A DNA stretch of 64,000 nt from positions 124,001-188,000 of the forward strand of contig NZ_CANMFS010000003.1 in the NCBI RefSeq assembly GCF_947497275.1. The letters run 5' to 3'. The notes under the pieces were generated by a model. It was not told where the DNA came from. It did no database searches and saw nothing but the letters and a program-made list of their open reading frames with translations. Source of the DNA: an uncultured Sulfitobacter sp. (lineage in GTDB: Bacteria > Pseudomonadota > Alphaproteobacteria > Rhodobacterales > Rhodobacteraceae). Below, in pieces: positions 49,428 to 59,139 of this stretch. The position numbers and the translations under genes were made by a program. Each line of letters opens with the position of its first letter. Within the stretch, counting starts at the first letter, position 1.

Positions 49428-50785
49428 TGCCCGATTGGACAGAAAACCTGCCGCCCGCAGCTAAAGAATTTCTTGACGGCCGCCGGCTGGACGAGGTCGA
49501 GTGCATCATTCCCGATCTTCCGGGGATCGCCCGCGGCAAGGCGGTGCCGGCGACCAAATTCGCGCGGCAGGAAAGCTTTCATCTACCCGACAGCATCTTT
49601 TACCAGACGATCACCGGCGCATGGGGCGAAGCGGCCGGAGAAGAAGGCTTCGTGGAGCGTGACATGGTGCTCAAGCCGGACATGACCACCGCCACCGCAG
49701 CGCCGTGGACCGCCGACTGGACGCTTCAGATCATCCACGACGCCTATGACCGAAACGACGAGCCGGTGCCTTTCTCGCCGCGTAATGTGCTTAAACGGGT
49801 GGTGCAGCTATACCGCGATGAGGGCTGGGAGCCTGTCGTCGCACCCGAAATGGAGTTCTTTCTGGTGGCGCGCAACATTGACCCTGCGCAGGATATCAAG
49901 CCGATGATGGGCCGCTCTGGCCGTCCGGCAGCGGCGCGACAGGCCTATTCGATGACCGCCGTGGATGAATTCGGACCGGTTATCGACGACATCTACGATT
50001 TCGCCGAAGCGCAGGGTTTCGAGATCGACGGGATCACACAGGAAGGTGGTGCGGGCCAGTTGGAGATCAACCTGCTGCACGGCGATCCGGTGCGGCTCGC
50101 GGACGAGGTGTTCTATTTCAAGCGCCTCATTCGCGAAGCTGCGTTGCGCCACGATTGTTATGCGACGTTCATGGCGAAACCGATCGCTGACGAGCCGGGG
50201 TCGGCGATGCACATTCATCACTCCGTTCTCGACAGCAAAACCGGCAAGAACATCTTTTCCGGACCGCAGGGCGGCGAGACGGACGCGTTCATGCACTTCA
50301 TCGCCGGACTGCAAAGCCACATGCCTTCCGCGCTTGCCGTGATCGCGCCCTACGTCAATAGCTATCGCCGGTACGTCAAGGATCACGCCGCCCCGATCAA
50401 TCTGGAATGGGGGCGCGACAACCGTACCACCGGCATCCGCGTGCCGCTGTCCAGCCCCGCCGCGCGGCGTGTGGAAAACAGGCTTGCCGGGATGGATTGC
50501 AACCCCTACCTCGGCATCGCGGCATCGCTGGCCTGCGGGTATCTGGGGCTCAAGGCGCGTGAAATGCCCAAGACCGAATTCAAAGGCGATGCCTATGACG
50601 GTGACGGCGACATTCCCCGCACGATGGGCGAGGCGCTGCGCATCTTCGACGATGCGACCGATCTGCACGACGTTCTGGGGCCGGAGTTCGCACGGGTATA
50701 CTCCATCGTCAAGGACGCGGAATACGACGAGTTTCTCATGGTGATCTCGCCGTGGGAGCGCGAGCATCTGCTGATGAACGTCTGA
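49427..50785 (+). CDS. Glutamine synthetase family protein, second copy (PuuA-like)
   Basis: VAPEMEFFLVARNID, GAGQLEINLLHGDPVRLADEVFYFKRLIREAALRHDCYATFMAKPI, SAMHIHHSVLD; TGATG overlap with upstream gene. Confidence 0.92.
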   Translation: MPDWTENLPPAAKEFLDGRRLDEVECIIPDLPGIARGKAVPATKFARQESFHLPDSIFYQTITGAWGEAAGEEGFVERDMVLKPDMTTATAAPWTADWTLQIIHDAYDRNDEPVPFSPRNVLKRVVQLYRDEGWEPVVAPEMEFFLVARNIDPAQDIKPMMGRSGRPAAARQAYSMTAVDEFGPVIDDIYDFAEAQGFEIDGITQEGGAGQLEINLLHGDPVRLADEVFYFKRLIREAALRHDCYATFMAKPIADEPGSAMHIHHSVLDSKTGKNIFSGPQGGETDAFMHFIAGLQSHMPSALAVIAPYVNSYRRYVKDHAAPINLEWGRDNRTTGIRVPLSSPAARRVENRLAGMDCNPYLGIAASLACGYLGLKAREMPKTEFKGDAYDGDGDIPRTMGEALRIFDDATDLHDVLGPEFARVYSIVKDAEYDEFLMVISPWEREHLLMNV

Positions 50786-50809
50786 TCCGCATTTGCGAGG
50801 ATCCAAAAG

Positions 50810-52114
50810 ATGAACCTGCTTTATGCCAACGACCAACGCGGGGAATATCCGCCAAGCTGGTATGCTGCGACCGCGACGCCGCTCGCCTCCTATCCACCGT
50901 TGAAGGGAGCGCAGAGGACCGATGTCTGTGTGATCGGTGCGGGTTATACGGGCCTGTCGGCGGCTCTGCATCTGGCAGAAGCGGGTCGCAGTGTCATTCT
51001 GCTGGAGGCGCAGCGCGTAGGCTTTGGTGCGTCTGGACGCAATGGCGGGCAACTCGGATCAGGTCAACGGATGGAACAGGACGCGCTGGAACGGCTGGTC
51101 GGCGCGCCTGAAGCAGCCAAGCTGTGGGATCTGGCCGAGGATGCCAAGACGCTGGTCAAAGACCTTGCGGCCCGGTTCGATATCGACTGCCACTTGAAGC
51201 CGGGCGTCGCCTGGACGGCATCGACGGACGCGGATGTGCGTCACATGCACAGCTATGCTGCGCATCTGGAAAAAAACTATGGCTACGATCAGATCGAGAC
51301 GCTGGACCACGCGGCCCTGCAGGCGGTCTGCCCCTCCCCCGACTATCGCGGCGGGATCCTCGACATGGGGGCGGCGCACCTGCATCCGCTCAATTTCGCG
51401 CTTGGGCTGGCACGCGCCGCCGCCGCCGCCGGTGTCCGTATTTTCGAGCGCAGCGCCGTGCACCACATCGAAGAAGGCGCCCCCGCAAGTGTGCGTACCG
51501 ACGCCGGTCATGTGACGGCGGATCACGTCATTCTGGCGTGCAACGGCTATCTGGGCGGGCTCAACCGGCGGGTGGCGGCACGGGTCATGCCGATCAACAA
51601 CTTCATTGCCGCGACAGAGCCCTTGGGCGATGGCGTCAAGGACGTGCTGCCGCGGGACGTGGCCGTCGCTGACAGCAGGTTCGTCGTCAACTACTTCCGC
51701 CTCAGCCACGACGGGCGGTTGTTGTTCGGGGGCGGTGAAAGCTACGGCTACCGCTTCCCCTCCGATATTTGCGCCAAGGTGCGCAAGCCGATGTCGGTAG
51801 TGTTCCCTCATCTCAAGGACGTCAGGATCGACTACGCCTGGGGCGGCACGTTGGGCATCACTATGAAACGCCTGCCCTTCCTGTCACGTCTGGCCCCGAA
51901 TATCCTGTCTGCCTCGGGGTATTCCGGGCACGGTGTGGGGACGGCGACCCACGCGGGTCAGCTCATGGCGCGGGCGGTGCAGGGCGATGGCGACGGGTTC
52001 GACACAATGGCCGCCCTCCCCAGCCAGCCGTTTCCCGGCGGACCCGCGATGCGGTCGCCCCTGCTTGTCCTCGCGATGAGCTGGTACGCCCTGCGCGATC
52101 GCCTTGGGGTCTGA
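50810..52114 (+). CDS. FAD-dependent oxidoreductase (gamma-glutamylputrescine oxidase PuuB-like)
   Basis: DVCVIGAGYTGLSAALHLAEAGRSVILLEAQRVGFGASGRNGGQLGSGQR; DAO-family. Confidence 0.9.
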   Translation: MNLLYANDQRGEYPPSWYAATATPLASYPPLKGAQRTDVCVIGAGYTGLSAALHLAEAGRSVILLEAQRVGFGASGRNGGQLGSGQRMEQDALERLVGAPEAAKLWDLAEDAKTLVKDLAARFDIDCHLKPGVAWTASTDADVRHMHSYAAHLEKNYGYDQIETLDHAALQAVCPSPDYRGGILDMGAAHLHPLNFALGLARAAAAAGVRIFERSAVHHIEEGAPASVRTDAGHVTADHVILACNGYLGGLNRRVAARVMPINNFIAATEPLGDGVKDVLPRDVAVADSRFVVNYFRLSHDGRLLFGGGESYGYRFPSDICAKVRKPMSVVFPHLKDVRIDYAWGGTLGITMKRLPFLSRLAPNILSASGYSGHGVGTATHAGQLMARAVQGDGDGFDTMAALPSQPFPGGPAMRSPLLVLAMSWYALRDRLGV

Positions 52115-52132
52115 AGTTATCTACTGGTGGAG

Positions 52133-52158
52133 AAAAGCGGGCCTGTACCCGCTTCTTG
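52133..52158. terminator. Intrinsic terminator between convergent genes (stronger T-tract on minus)
   Basis: AAAAGCGGGCCTGTACCCGCTTCTT. Confidence 0.6.
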
Positions 52159-52184
52159 AACCAAATTCCCGAACCCGCGACCGC

Positions 52185-52748
52185 TCATTTCAGCTTGGAC
52201 AGCTTGTCCTGAAGCTCTGACAGCTGACGCTTGATTGCATCGAGATCCTCGTCTTTTTCCTTGGTCTCGGATTTGTTGCGCGGCTCCCCGGCCTCGGGTC
52301 CCGTTCCGCCCTTCCAGGTACCTGTCATCGCCTTGAGGAACACTTCCTGTTGCGCCTGCATCGCATCGAAACCCGGCATTTTGGCCAGTGGGTTCATCGT
52401 GTTGATGTTCTCGATCACCTTCGCCTGCCCGTCACGGAGCATGGCAAAGGACTGTTTAAGAAACTCCGGCACGACGCTTACGTTTCCGGTCATATAGCTG
52501 CGCACCAGATCGTTCAACACGTCCACCGGAAGCACGCTTTCACCGCGGCTTTCGTGTTCTGCGATGATCTGCAAGAGATATTGGCGCGTCAAATCATCAC
52601 CGGACTTCAAATCAACAATCTGCACCTCGCGCCCGTCACGGATGAACCCGGCAATATCGTCGAGCGTGACGTAATCGCTCGTCTCCGTATTATAGAGCCG
52701 TCTGCTTGCGTATCTCTTGATCAGGAGACGTTTGCCGGTGTCTGTCAT
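52185..52748 (-). CDS. phaR: Polyhydroxyalkanoate synthesis repressor
   Basis: LLIKRYASRRLYNTETSDYVTLDDIAGFIRDGREVQIVDLKSGDDLTRQYLLQII. Confidence 0.96.
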   Translation of the reverse strand: MTDTGKRLLIKRYASRRLYNTETSDYVTLDDIAGFIRDGREVQIVDLKSGDDLTRQYLLQIIAEHESRGESVLPVDVLNDLVRSYMTGNVSVVPEFLKQSFAMLRDGQAKVIENINTMNPLAKMPGFDAMQAQQEVFLKAMTGTWKGGTGPEAGEPRNKSETKEKDEDLDAIKRQLSELQDKLSKLK

Positions 52749-52795
52749 GTATTGTCCTCACGGATTTGCTCATGACAAGCCTAGCCCTCCGCTTT

Positions 52796-52831
52796 GCAAA
52801 AAGAAAGGGCGAGCTACTGCCAGCTCGCCCC
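52796..52831 (-). terminator. Intrinsic terminator downstream of the phasin gene
   Basis: Minus strand GGGCGAGCTGGCAGTAGCTCGCCCTTTCTTTTT. Confidence 0.8.
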
Positions 52832-52879
52832 TCCCGTGCGGTCCCGCCGACTGAACCGGCGATACGCAATGTTTCGAAT

Positions 52880-53329
52880 TTACTTGGACGCCGCTTTCTT
52901 CGCAGCTGTCTGCACGTCGCTGGTCGCTTTGGTCATTGCGGTCTGCGCTTCCTCGGACATGTCCTTGCCCGCGGCCATCATCAGCTCGACCGTGTCAGAC
53001 TGAACTTTCTTCGCAACTTCGGCGAACGCCGACATGTGCTCGGCAGCAGCTTCGGAATACGCTGTTGCGAAGTCGGACATCGCTTTTGCGTAGTCGGCTG
53101 GTTCGTTCTTGGCTTTCGCCATTTCGGACAGCTTCGCAACGGTGTCTTTGGTCCACTTGGAAGAGATCTCGGTGGATTTTTCGACAGCGTTCAGCGCCAC
53201 GCCGGAAAGTTTCTCGTTCAGCGTTGCGGATGTTTTGAACGATGCTTCCATTGCGGATGTATCCACAGGGAACGCGCCCATCATGTCTTTGAGCATTGCT
53301 GTCATGTCAGGTGTCTTCGTAGCCATTTT
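52880..53329 (-). CDS. phaP: Phasin family protein
   Basis: MATKTPDMTAMLKDMMGAFPVDTSAMEASFKTSATLNEKLSGVALNAVEKSTEISSKWTKDTVAKLSEMAKAK...: phasin-like helical protein between phaC and phaR. Confidence 0.9.
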   Translation of the reverse strand, partial: KMATKTPDMTAMLKDMMGAFPVDTSAMEASFKTSATLNEKLSGVALNAVEKSTEISSKWTKDTVAKLSEMAKAKNEPADYAKAMSDFATAYSEAAAEHMSAFAEVAKKVQSDTVELMMAAGKDMSEEAQTAMTKATSDVQTAAKKAASK

Positions 53330-53427
53330 ATGTTCCTTTGTTTGCATCATGGGGTGCAACCGCACCGCTTTGAATTTCCTGCAACAAGCGGATCATCCAC
53401 TCGCTGCCTCTGCAAACCATATACATG

Positions 53428-53464
53428 CTGCACTGCGGCATTTCAAGGTTTTTCTGCAATGCAG
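53428..53464. promoter_or_regulatory. Candidate PhaR operator pair upstream of phaP
   Basis: CTGCACTGCGG (53428-53438) and CTGCAATGCAG (53454-53464): imperfect and perfect CTGC-N3-GCAG dyads 26 bp apart start to start. Confidence 0.6.
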
Positions 53465-53500
53465 CATATAGGGCCGATATAGACACAAATCTCTTTCCAA

Positions 53501-55306
53501 TCAGCCCCTTGCCTTTACGGCAACGTAGCCCCCGGGCGCATCGCTGATAATTTTTCTTCCATCGTCACCCGGTTTTCGGGCGGGAATCATCTTGCCTGAC
53601 CGTTTTGCCAACCACTTTTCCCACCGCGGCCACCACGATCCTTCGGTGAATTCCGCGCCCTCGCGCCACGCTTCGTGGTCAAGTCCCAAATCATCGTTGG
53701 TATAATGGCCGTATTTACCCTTGCTCGGCGGATTGACTATTCCGGCGATGTGACCCGACTGTGTCATGATGAACGTCTTGTCTTTGCTGCCCATCTGCTG
53801 AACGCCGCGATAGCTGTCTTTCCAGGGGGCGATGTGATCGGTCTCGCAGGCAACGGCACACAGCGGCACGTCGACCTCATCGAGGACCAGATGATGCCCC
53901 AGCAGATCAAATCCGCCATCCGCCAGTTCGTTACGCTGGCACAGGCCACGCAGATATTCCATCGCCATCTTCGCGGGCAGGTTTGCACCGTCGCCGTTCC
54001 AGTACAGCAGGTCAAAGGCGGGCGGCGTATCGCCCAGCATATAGCTCTTGATTGCTGGGCCATAGACCAGATCATTGGAACGCAAGAACGAGAATGTCCG
54101 TGCCATGACGATGGACGGCAGGATACCCTTGTTCTCCGTCTCCGCTTCGATACCGTCTATGAAGTCTTCGGTGAGGAACGGCTGAAACTCCCCCTGATCG
54201 CTGAAATCGGTCAGTGCGGTAAAGAATGTCGCCGATTTGACCGTCTTGTCGCCTTGCTGTTTCATCAATGACAGCGTCAGCGCCAGCGTGGTGCCCGCGA
54301 TGCAGTAGCCGATCGCATTCAGCTTCTTTTCACCGGTGATCTCTTTGACTTCGCGAAAGGCCGCGAGATAGCCGTCCTCGACATAATCACCCATGCCGAC
54401 GTCGCGGTAGGTGCTGTCGGGGTTTATCCAGGACACCATGAACAGCGTATAGCCCTGATCGACAATCCATTTCACAAAGGAGTTCTGCTCCTTCAGGTCG
54501 AGAATATAATACTTGTTGATCCACGGCGGGAAAACGAGCAGCGGGGTCGCGTGCACCTCCTCGGTTGTCGGACTGTACTGGATCAGCTCGAACAAACGGT
54601 TGCGAAAGACCACCTTGCCGGGTGTGGTGGCGATGTTGCCGCCCAGCTCAAAGGCGCTTTCGTCGGCGAGGCGCACGATCATTTCGCCATTGTTCGCCTC
54701 CAGATCCGAAATCAGGTTTTCGAGCCCCTTGATAAGACTCTCCCCGTCCGTATCGACCGCCCTTTGCAAGGCGTCCGGGTTGGTCGCCAGAAAGTTTGTC
54801 GGGCTCATCATGTCGATGATCTGGCGTGAGAAGTACTGCAACCGCTGCTTTTCGCGGGGTTCCATGTCATCGACATCTTCGACCGCCTGCTCCAGCGCCT
54901 CGGCATTCAGCAGATACTGCTGCTTGAGAAAGTTAAAATAGGGATGCTTTTCCCACATCGGATTGGCGAAACGCCGGTCCGTCGGGGTGCGGTCGGCCGG
55001 TGCTTCGAGCTTGCCTGAGGCGAGCGCATGCTGCGCCTCGACAAAGTGGGTCACGGATTTGGTCCAGAACTCGAGTTGATGCTCGATCAACTTTGCCGGG
55101 TTGGTCATCGCCTCCTGCATGTACGATTGCGCGGCCTTCGCGAACAATTCTTGATTCGGAGCATCCAGTGCGGCTTGGTGCGTGCTGCGGTGCGTCAAAA
55201 CGTGGGTAAGGCGCTGGCGCAACTCGTCGACTTTACTCAGATTCTGCGTCAATCGGGTTACAGACGCCGCACTGGGTTGACCATTTTCATCCATATCGGT
55301 TGTCAT
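53501..55306 (-). CDS. phaC: Class I poly(R)-hydroxyalkanoic acid synthase
   Basis: PPWINKYYILDLKEQNSFVKWIVDQGYTLFMVSWINP; lipase-box-like GYCIAGTTLAL; DHIAPWKDSYRG. Confidence 0.96.
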   Translation of the reverse strand: MTTDMDENGQPSAASVTRLTQNLSKVDELRQRLTHVLTHRSTHQAALDAPNQELFAKAAQSYMQEAMTNPAKLIEHQLEFWTKSVTHFVEAQHALASGKLEAPADRTPTDRRFANPMWEKHPYFNFLKQQYLLNAEALEQAVEDVDDMEPREKQRLQYFSRQIIDMMSPTNFLATNPDALQRAVDTDGESLIKGLENLISDLEANNGEMIVRLADESAFELGGNIATTPGKVVFRNRLFELIQYSPTTEEVHATPLLVFPPWINKYYILDLKEQNSFVKWIVDQGYTLFMVSWINPDSTYRDVGMGDYVEDGYLAAFREVKEITGEKKLNAIGYCIAGTTLALTLSLMKQQGDKTVKSATFFTALTDFSDQGEFQPFLTEDFIDGIEAETENKGILPSIVMARTFSFLRSNDLVYGPAIKSYMLGDTPPAFDLLYWNGDGANLPAKMAMEYLRGLCQRNELADGGFDLLGHHLVLDEVDVPLCAVACETDHIAPWKDSYRGVQQMGSKDKTFIMTQSGHIAGIVNPPSKGKYGHYTNDDLGLDHEAWREGAEFTEGSWWPRWEKWLAKRSGKMIPARKPGDDGRKIISDAPGGYVAVKARG

Positions 55307-55423
55307 GTTAACTTATCCCCACTATGTTTGCAGTCGCAGCATTTTGTTTGCCCTCAGGAACAACAGACCGCGTCCGGCTGCGCCGTGGCCCCGTCCCAAG
55401 GGTTGATCCACAGGAGTTCTCCC

Positions 55424-56710
55424 ATGCGTTATATGGCATCCTACGATATGATGGAAACCATTCGTAACACAAATCAGTGGCTTGGTGCCTCTGCACAGGC
55501 GATGGCGTCTTATCCGGCCCTGTCGATGCTGCCCAACCCCCTATTTCAGTGGATGAGCGCCTGGGGCGAAGTGACCGAGCGATCATTCAGCCGCATGGTG
55601 ATGAAACCTGATTGGAACATCCCGCCGTTCGTCGGCGAGAGCGGTCAGGACCGGCTCGTGACCAGCGAGATCGAGCTTGCCAAACCGTTCGGTGATCTTC
55701 TGCATTTTCGGGTGCAGGGGCGTACCAGCAAAAAGCGCAAGGTTCTGCTGGTCGCACCGATGTCGGGACACTACGCGACTCTGCTGCGGTCGACGGTGAT
55801 CAGCCTTCTGCCCGATTGTGATCTCTACATCACCGACTGGCACAACGCCCGCGACATCCCGGTGAGCGAAGGCAAGTTCGACATCGAGGATTATACCTTG
55901 TACCTTGTGGACTTCATGCGCCATCTCGGGCCGGACACGCATGTGATTGCCGTGTGTCAGCCTGCTCCGCTGACCCTGGCCGCGACGGCCTATCTGGCCG
56001 AGGAAGATCCTGATGCACAGCCGCGGTCGCTCACCCTGATCGGCGGCCCCATCGATCCAAGCGCGGTGCCTACGGACGTGACCGATTTCGGCCATTCCGT
56101 GACGATGGGTCAGCTTGAGAAAGGCATGATCCAGCGAGTCGGGTTCAAGTACAAGGGCGTCGGGCGCAAGGTCTATCCTGGCTTGCTGCAGCTTGCCTCG
56201 TTCATTTCGATGAACACCGAAACGCACAGCGACGCATTCATCCAGCAGATCTCGCGCGTGGCGAACGGCGAGGCGCACGAGCATGACAAGCACAACAAAT
56301 TCTACGACGAATATCTCGCCGTGATGGACATGACGGCAGAGTTCTATCTGTCCACCGTTCACCGGATCTTCAAGGAAGGCGAGATCGCCAAGAACGAATT
56401 TACGGTCAACGGACGGCACGTCGACATCGGAAAAATCACGACCGTCGCTGTAAAAACCGTCGAAGGCACAAAAGACGACATCACCGCCCCCGGTCAATGT
56501 ATCGCCGCACTTGCGCTGTGCACCGGGCTGCCCGACAGCAAGAAGGCGAGCCACGTCGAGGATGGTGCCGGACACTACGGCATCTTCGCCGGTGGCAGCT
56601 GGCGCAAGAATATCCGCCCGCTCGTTCTTGACTTTATCGATGCCAACGACGCGCCCGCTGCCAAGTCGGCAAAGCCGTCGAAACCGGCCAACAAGAACAC
56701 CGCGGCGTAA
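55424..56710 (+). CDS. phaZ: Intracellular polyhydroxyalkanoate depolymerase
   Basis: LLVAPMSGHYATLLRSTVISLLPDCDLYITDWHNARDIPVSEGKFDIEDYTLYLVDFMRHLGPDTHVIAVCQPAP. Confidence 0.94.
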   Translation: MRYMASYDMMETIRNTNQWLGASAQAMASYPALSMLPNPLFQWMSAWGEVTERSFSRMVMKPDWNIPPFVGESGQDRLVTSEIELAKPFGDLLHFRVQGRTSKKRKVLLVAPMSGHYATLLRSTVISLLPDCDLYITDWHNARDIPVSEGKFDIEDYTLYLVDFMRHLGPDTHVIAVCQPAPLTLAATAYLAEEDPDAQPRSLTLIGGPIDPSAVPTDVTDFGHSVTMGQLEKGMIQRVGFKYKGVGRKVYPGLLQLASFISMNTETHSDAFIQQISRVANGEAHEHDKHNKFYDEYLAVMDMTAEFYLSTVHRIFKEGEIAKNEFTVNGRHVDIGKITTVAVKTVEGTKDDITAPGQCIAALALCTGLPDSKKASHVEDGAGHYGIFAGGSWRKNIRPLVLDFIDANDAPAAKSAKPSKPANKNTAA

Positions 56711-56713
56711 ATC

Positions 56714-57283
56714 ATGACGGACGTGCCCTTTTCCTGCCCCTGCGGCGAGATAAAGGGCACATTGCACCACGCCGATGCGCCGCGCGGAAACCATGTGCGG
56801 TGCTATTGCAGCGCCTGTCGGGCGGCGCTTGTCTACACCACCGGCGTTGACCCCGAGGATCGCGGCGTGGTGCTGTTTCAGACAACCCCCGACAAGATCA
56901 GCTTCAGCCAAGGGCGCGAAAACCTCGCGGTCTTTTCGTTCAGCCCCAGGGGCCTGTTGCGCTGGCGGGCGAGCTGCTGTGGCGTGCCACTTTTCACCAT
57001 GTTGCGCACCCCGCGTTTCGCATTGGTCGGAATGATGACCGATCTTCTGGAAGACACCTCCAGTATCGGCCCCGTCGCGATGGAGGCTTTCATTCCGCAG
57101 CCCGACGGCACCACGCGCCACAGCAATGGGATACGGCTTTACGGCGGTACGATATGGCGCGCTCTGGTGGCACGTGTCAGCGGCCGTTGGAAACAGACAC
57201 CGTTCTTCAACATCGAGACAGACGCGCCCTCTGCGCCGGTCCACCTTGTCACCGAAGACGAACGCGCGACGCTCCCGTTCTAG
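56714..57283 (+). CDS. DUF6151-like / GFA-related family protein
   Basis: FSCPCGEIKGTLHHADAPRGNHVRCYCSACRAAL; cysteine pattern CXC...CXCXXC. Confidence 0.75.
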   Translation: MTDVPFSCPCGEIKGTLHHADAPRGNHVRCYCSACRAALVYTTGVDPEDRGVVLFQTTPDKISFSQGRENLAVFSFSPRGLLRWRASCCGVPLFTMLRTPRFALVGMMTDLLEDTSSIGPVAMEAFIPQPDGTTRHSNGIRLYGGTIWRALVARVSGRWKQTPFFNIETDAPSAPVHLVTEDERATLPF

Positions 57284-57286
57284 GGA

Positions 57287-58015
57287 TCATTGCAATACGA
57301 AAGGCTGTTTCAACCAAGCGCGCAAGGCGGCGGTCGTCTCGTCCGGTTGTTCCAGTGTCGGCAGATAACCGGCGTTCTCCAACACACATAAATGTGCGTA
57401 GGGGATGAGTTCCGCCATGAATTCGTGCCGCTTCACCGGATAGGTCGCATCATACGCGCCACATAGCACCAACGCCGGAACCTTGCACTTGCGCAGCGTG
57501 ACTTGCTGATCCTTGGACCGCTGCAAGGCGCGCGACTGGCGAATGAACACCTCTGGCCCGAGGGCGCGCGCCATGTCCATCGCCAGATCAAGCACCTCCC
57601 CCCGGTAGGGACCGGGGGCCAGTGATGACGGTTTGATCTGCTCGCGCATGACTTCGTCCAGCCGCCCCGAGCGCGCTTTGACGATCTGCGGCTCTCGGTT
57701 TGCGGCGACAACCGGGGTTTCGGCCAGCGGACTTGTATTCATCAGCGCGATGCGCGCAACGCGGTCGGGCGCGCGGCGCATGATCTCCATCGCGACGATA
57801 CCACCCAAAGACAGCCCCGCCAGCGCAAAGCGCTTGGGCAAGAGATCCAGCAACCCCGACGCGATTTCCTCGATCCGCTCGCCGCGCGTGACGGGCGCGA
57901 CCATCACCGCCATTTCCGACGACAGTTCCGCGATCTGCGGCCCGAACAGCCGCGCATCGCTCATGGTGCCCGGTAGCAAAACCAGCGCCTCTGCCATCTG
58001 TCGATCCTTATTCAT
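57287..58015 (-). CDS. Alpha/beta hydrolase
   Basis: LAGLSLGGIVAMEIMRRAPDRVARIALMNTS nucleophile elbow GLSLGG. Confidence 0.87.
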   Translation of the reverse strand: MNKDRQMAEALVLLPGTMSDARLFGPQIAELSSEMAVMVAPVTRGERIEEIASGLLDLLPKRFALAGLSLGGIVAMEIMRRAPDRVARIALMNTSPLAETPVVAANREPQIVKARSGRLDEVMREQIKPSSLAPGPYRGEVLDLAMDMARALGPEVFIRQSRALQRSKDQQVTLRKCKVPALVLCGAYDATYPVKRHEFMAELIPYAHLCVLENAGYLPTLEQPDETTAALRAWLKQPFVLQ

Positions 58016-58079
58016 CTGTCATCGCACGATACTGCGCCCAGCAATGCCGTGGCAGACCCGCAGGCACAACCCCTGCCCA

Positions 58080-58709
58080 TCACTCAGGATAGGAGATACC
58101 GCGAAACGGTGGAAAATCGCCGTAGCGGTCGGCGCGGGTTTCGCGCGTCTCCTCCGGCGCATTACCCGCGCGCAGGAGCATCCCGCGCGGCGCGATATAG
58201 CTTGAGATGGTGCGCAAGGGGTCGGGCCGCCACACCAGATTGAATGCCGCCAGCCTGGGGAAAAAACACATTTCGGAATAGGGCAGATGATCGTGCACCC
58301 ACCATGCCAGATCGCGCCAGTCCCGCCCGGCGGCGTAGCGGTCGGCGAACCACGGGATCACCAGGGACGTGCCCGCAATCGGAGTGCCTGGACGGTCCCA
58401 GATGTGGCATTCGATCGGGTTGTCGCTGCGCGCACAGTTGAGATCGTGGAAATTACCGTAAGTGTTGAGCGCCTCCGAGCGGTAGCCCGAGCGGATGGCC
58501 ACCCGGCCAAAGGTTTCTTCCAGCGGATCGAGCAGATCTTCGCACAGCCTGCGACCGTGCGCGATCGCCAGATCGGGGTCGTCCGGCACGTTCGGGACGC
58601 CGTGAAGCGCGCCGATCTCGCTCATCAGGAAATCGCGCATGTAGAAATGACGGGACAAACGTACACGGCCAATATTTTCGAGGCTGCGCATGCTGCGCGG
58701 CCTTCGCAT
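58080..58709 (-). CDS. Conserved hypothetical protein, possibly peptidase M15-like
   Basis: RRLCEDLLDPLEETFGRVAIRSGYRSEALNTYGNFHDLNCARSDNPIECHIWDRP: resembles M15-type 'SGYRS' region; assignment tentative. Confidence 0.6.
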   Translation of the reverse strand: MRRPRSMRSLENIGRVRLSRHFYMRDFLMSEIGALHGVPNVPDDPDLAIAHGRRLCEDLLDPLEETFGRVAIRSGYRSEALNTYGNFHDLNCARSDNPIECHIWDRPGTPIAGTSLVIPWFADRYAAGRDWRDLAWWVHDHLPYSEMCFFPRLAAFNLVWRPDPLRTISSYIAPRGMLLRAGNAPEETRETRADRYGDFPPFRGISYPE

Positions 58710-59137
58710 CAGTCGAAGCCGTTCCAGCGAAACGCGCCATCGGCGCCAAGCGGGGCGTGCGGATTATGCGCCACTTCCCAGATAGTGCCTTCGGGATCAA
58801 AAAAATAACCGATGTAGCCCCCCCAGAATACGTCGGATGCGGGCCGCAGGATACGTCCACCCGCGGCTTCCGCCTTGTTAAGAACCGGCGTCACCTCAGC
58901 TCTTTCGCGTACGTTATACGACAAGGTGCTTGCCCCGCGTCCCAAGTCACTGACCGGCAGCCCGATGTCCTCGGCCAGTTTCTCCAACGGATACAGGCCC
59001 AAGGACTGTCCGATCAGATCGAATGCTATGACACCCTCCTGCGCCTCGACGCGGGTCCAGCCGAGCGCCTCGTAGAACGAAGCCGACCGCTCCATGTCGC
59101 GTACGCCGAGGGTGATCAGGCTGACGCGTTGTTCCAT
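58709..59137 (-). CDS. VOC (glyoxalase) family protein
   Basis: MEQRVSLITLGVRDMERSASFYEALGWTR...YIGYFFDPEGTIWEVAHNP. Confidence 0.92.
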   Translation of the reverse strand: MEQRVSLITLGVRDMERSASFYEALGWTRVEAQEGVIAFDLIGQSLGLYPLEKLAEDIGLPVSDLGRGASTLSYNVRERAEVTPVLNKAEAAGGRILRPASDVFWGGYIGYFFDPEGTIWEVAHNPHAPLGADGAFRWNGFD

Positions 59138-59139
59138 CC

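Noticed and set aside
55583-57244. 553-aa minus-strand ORF antisense to phaZ
   Set aside because: Shadow ORF of a well-identified plus-strand depolymerase.
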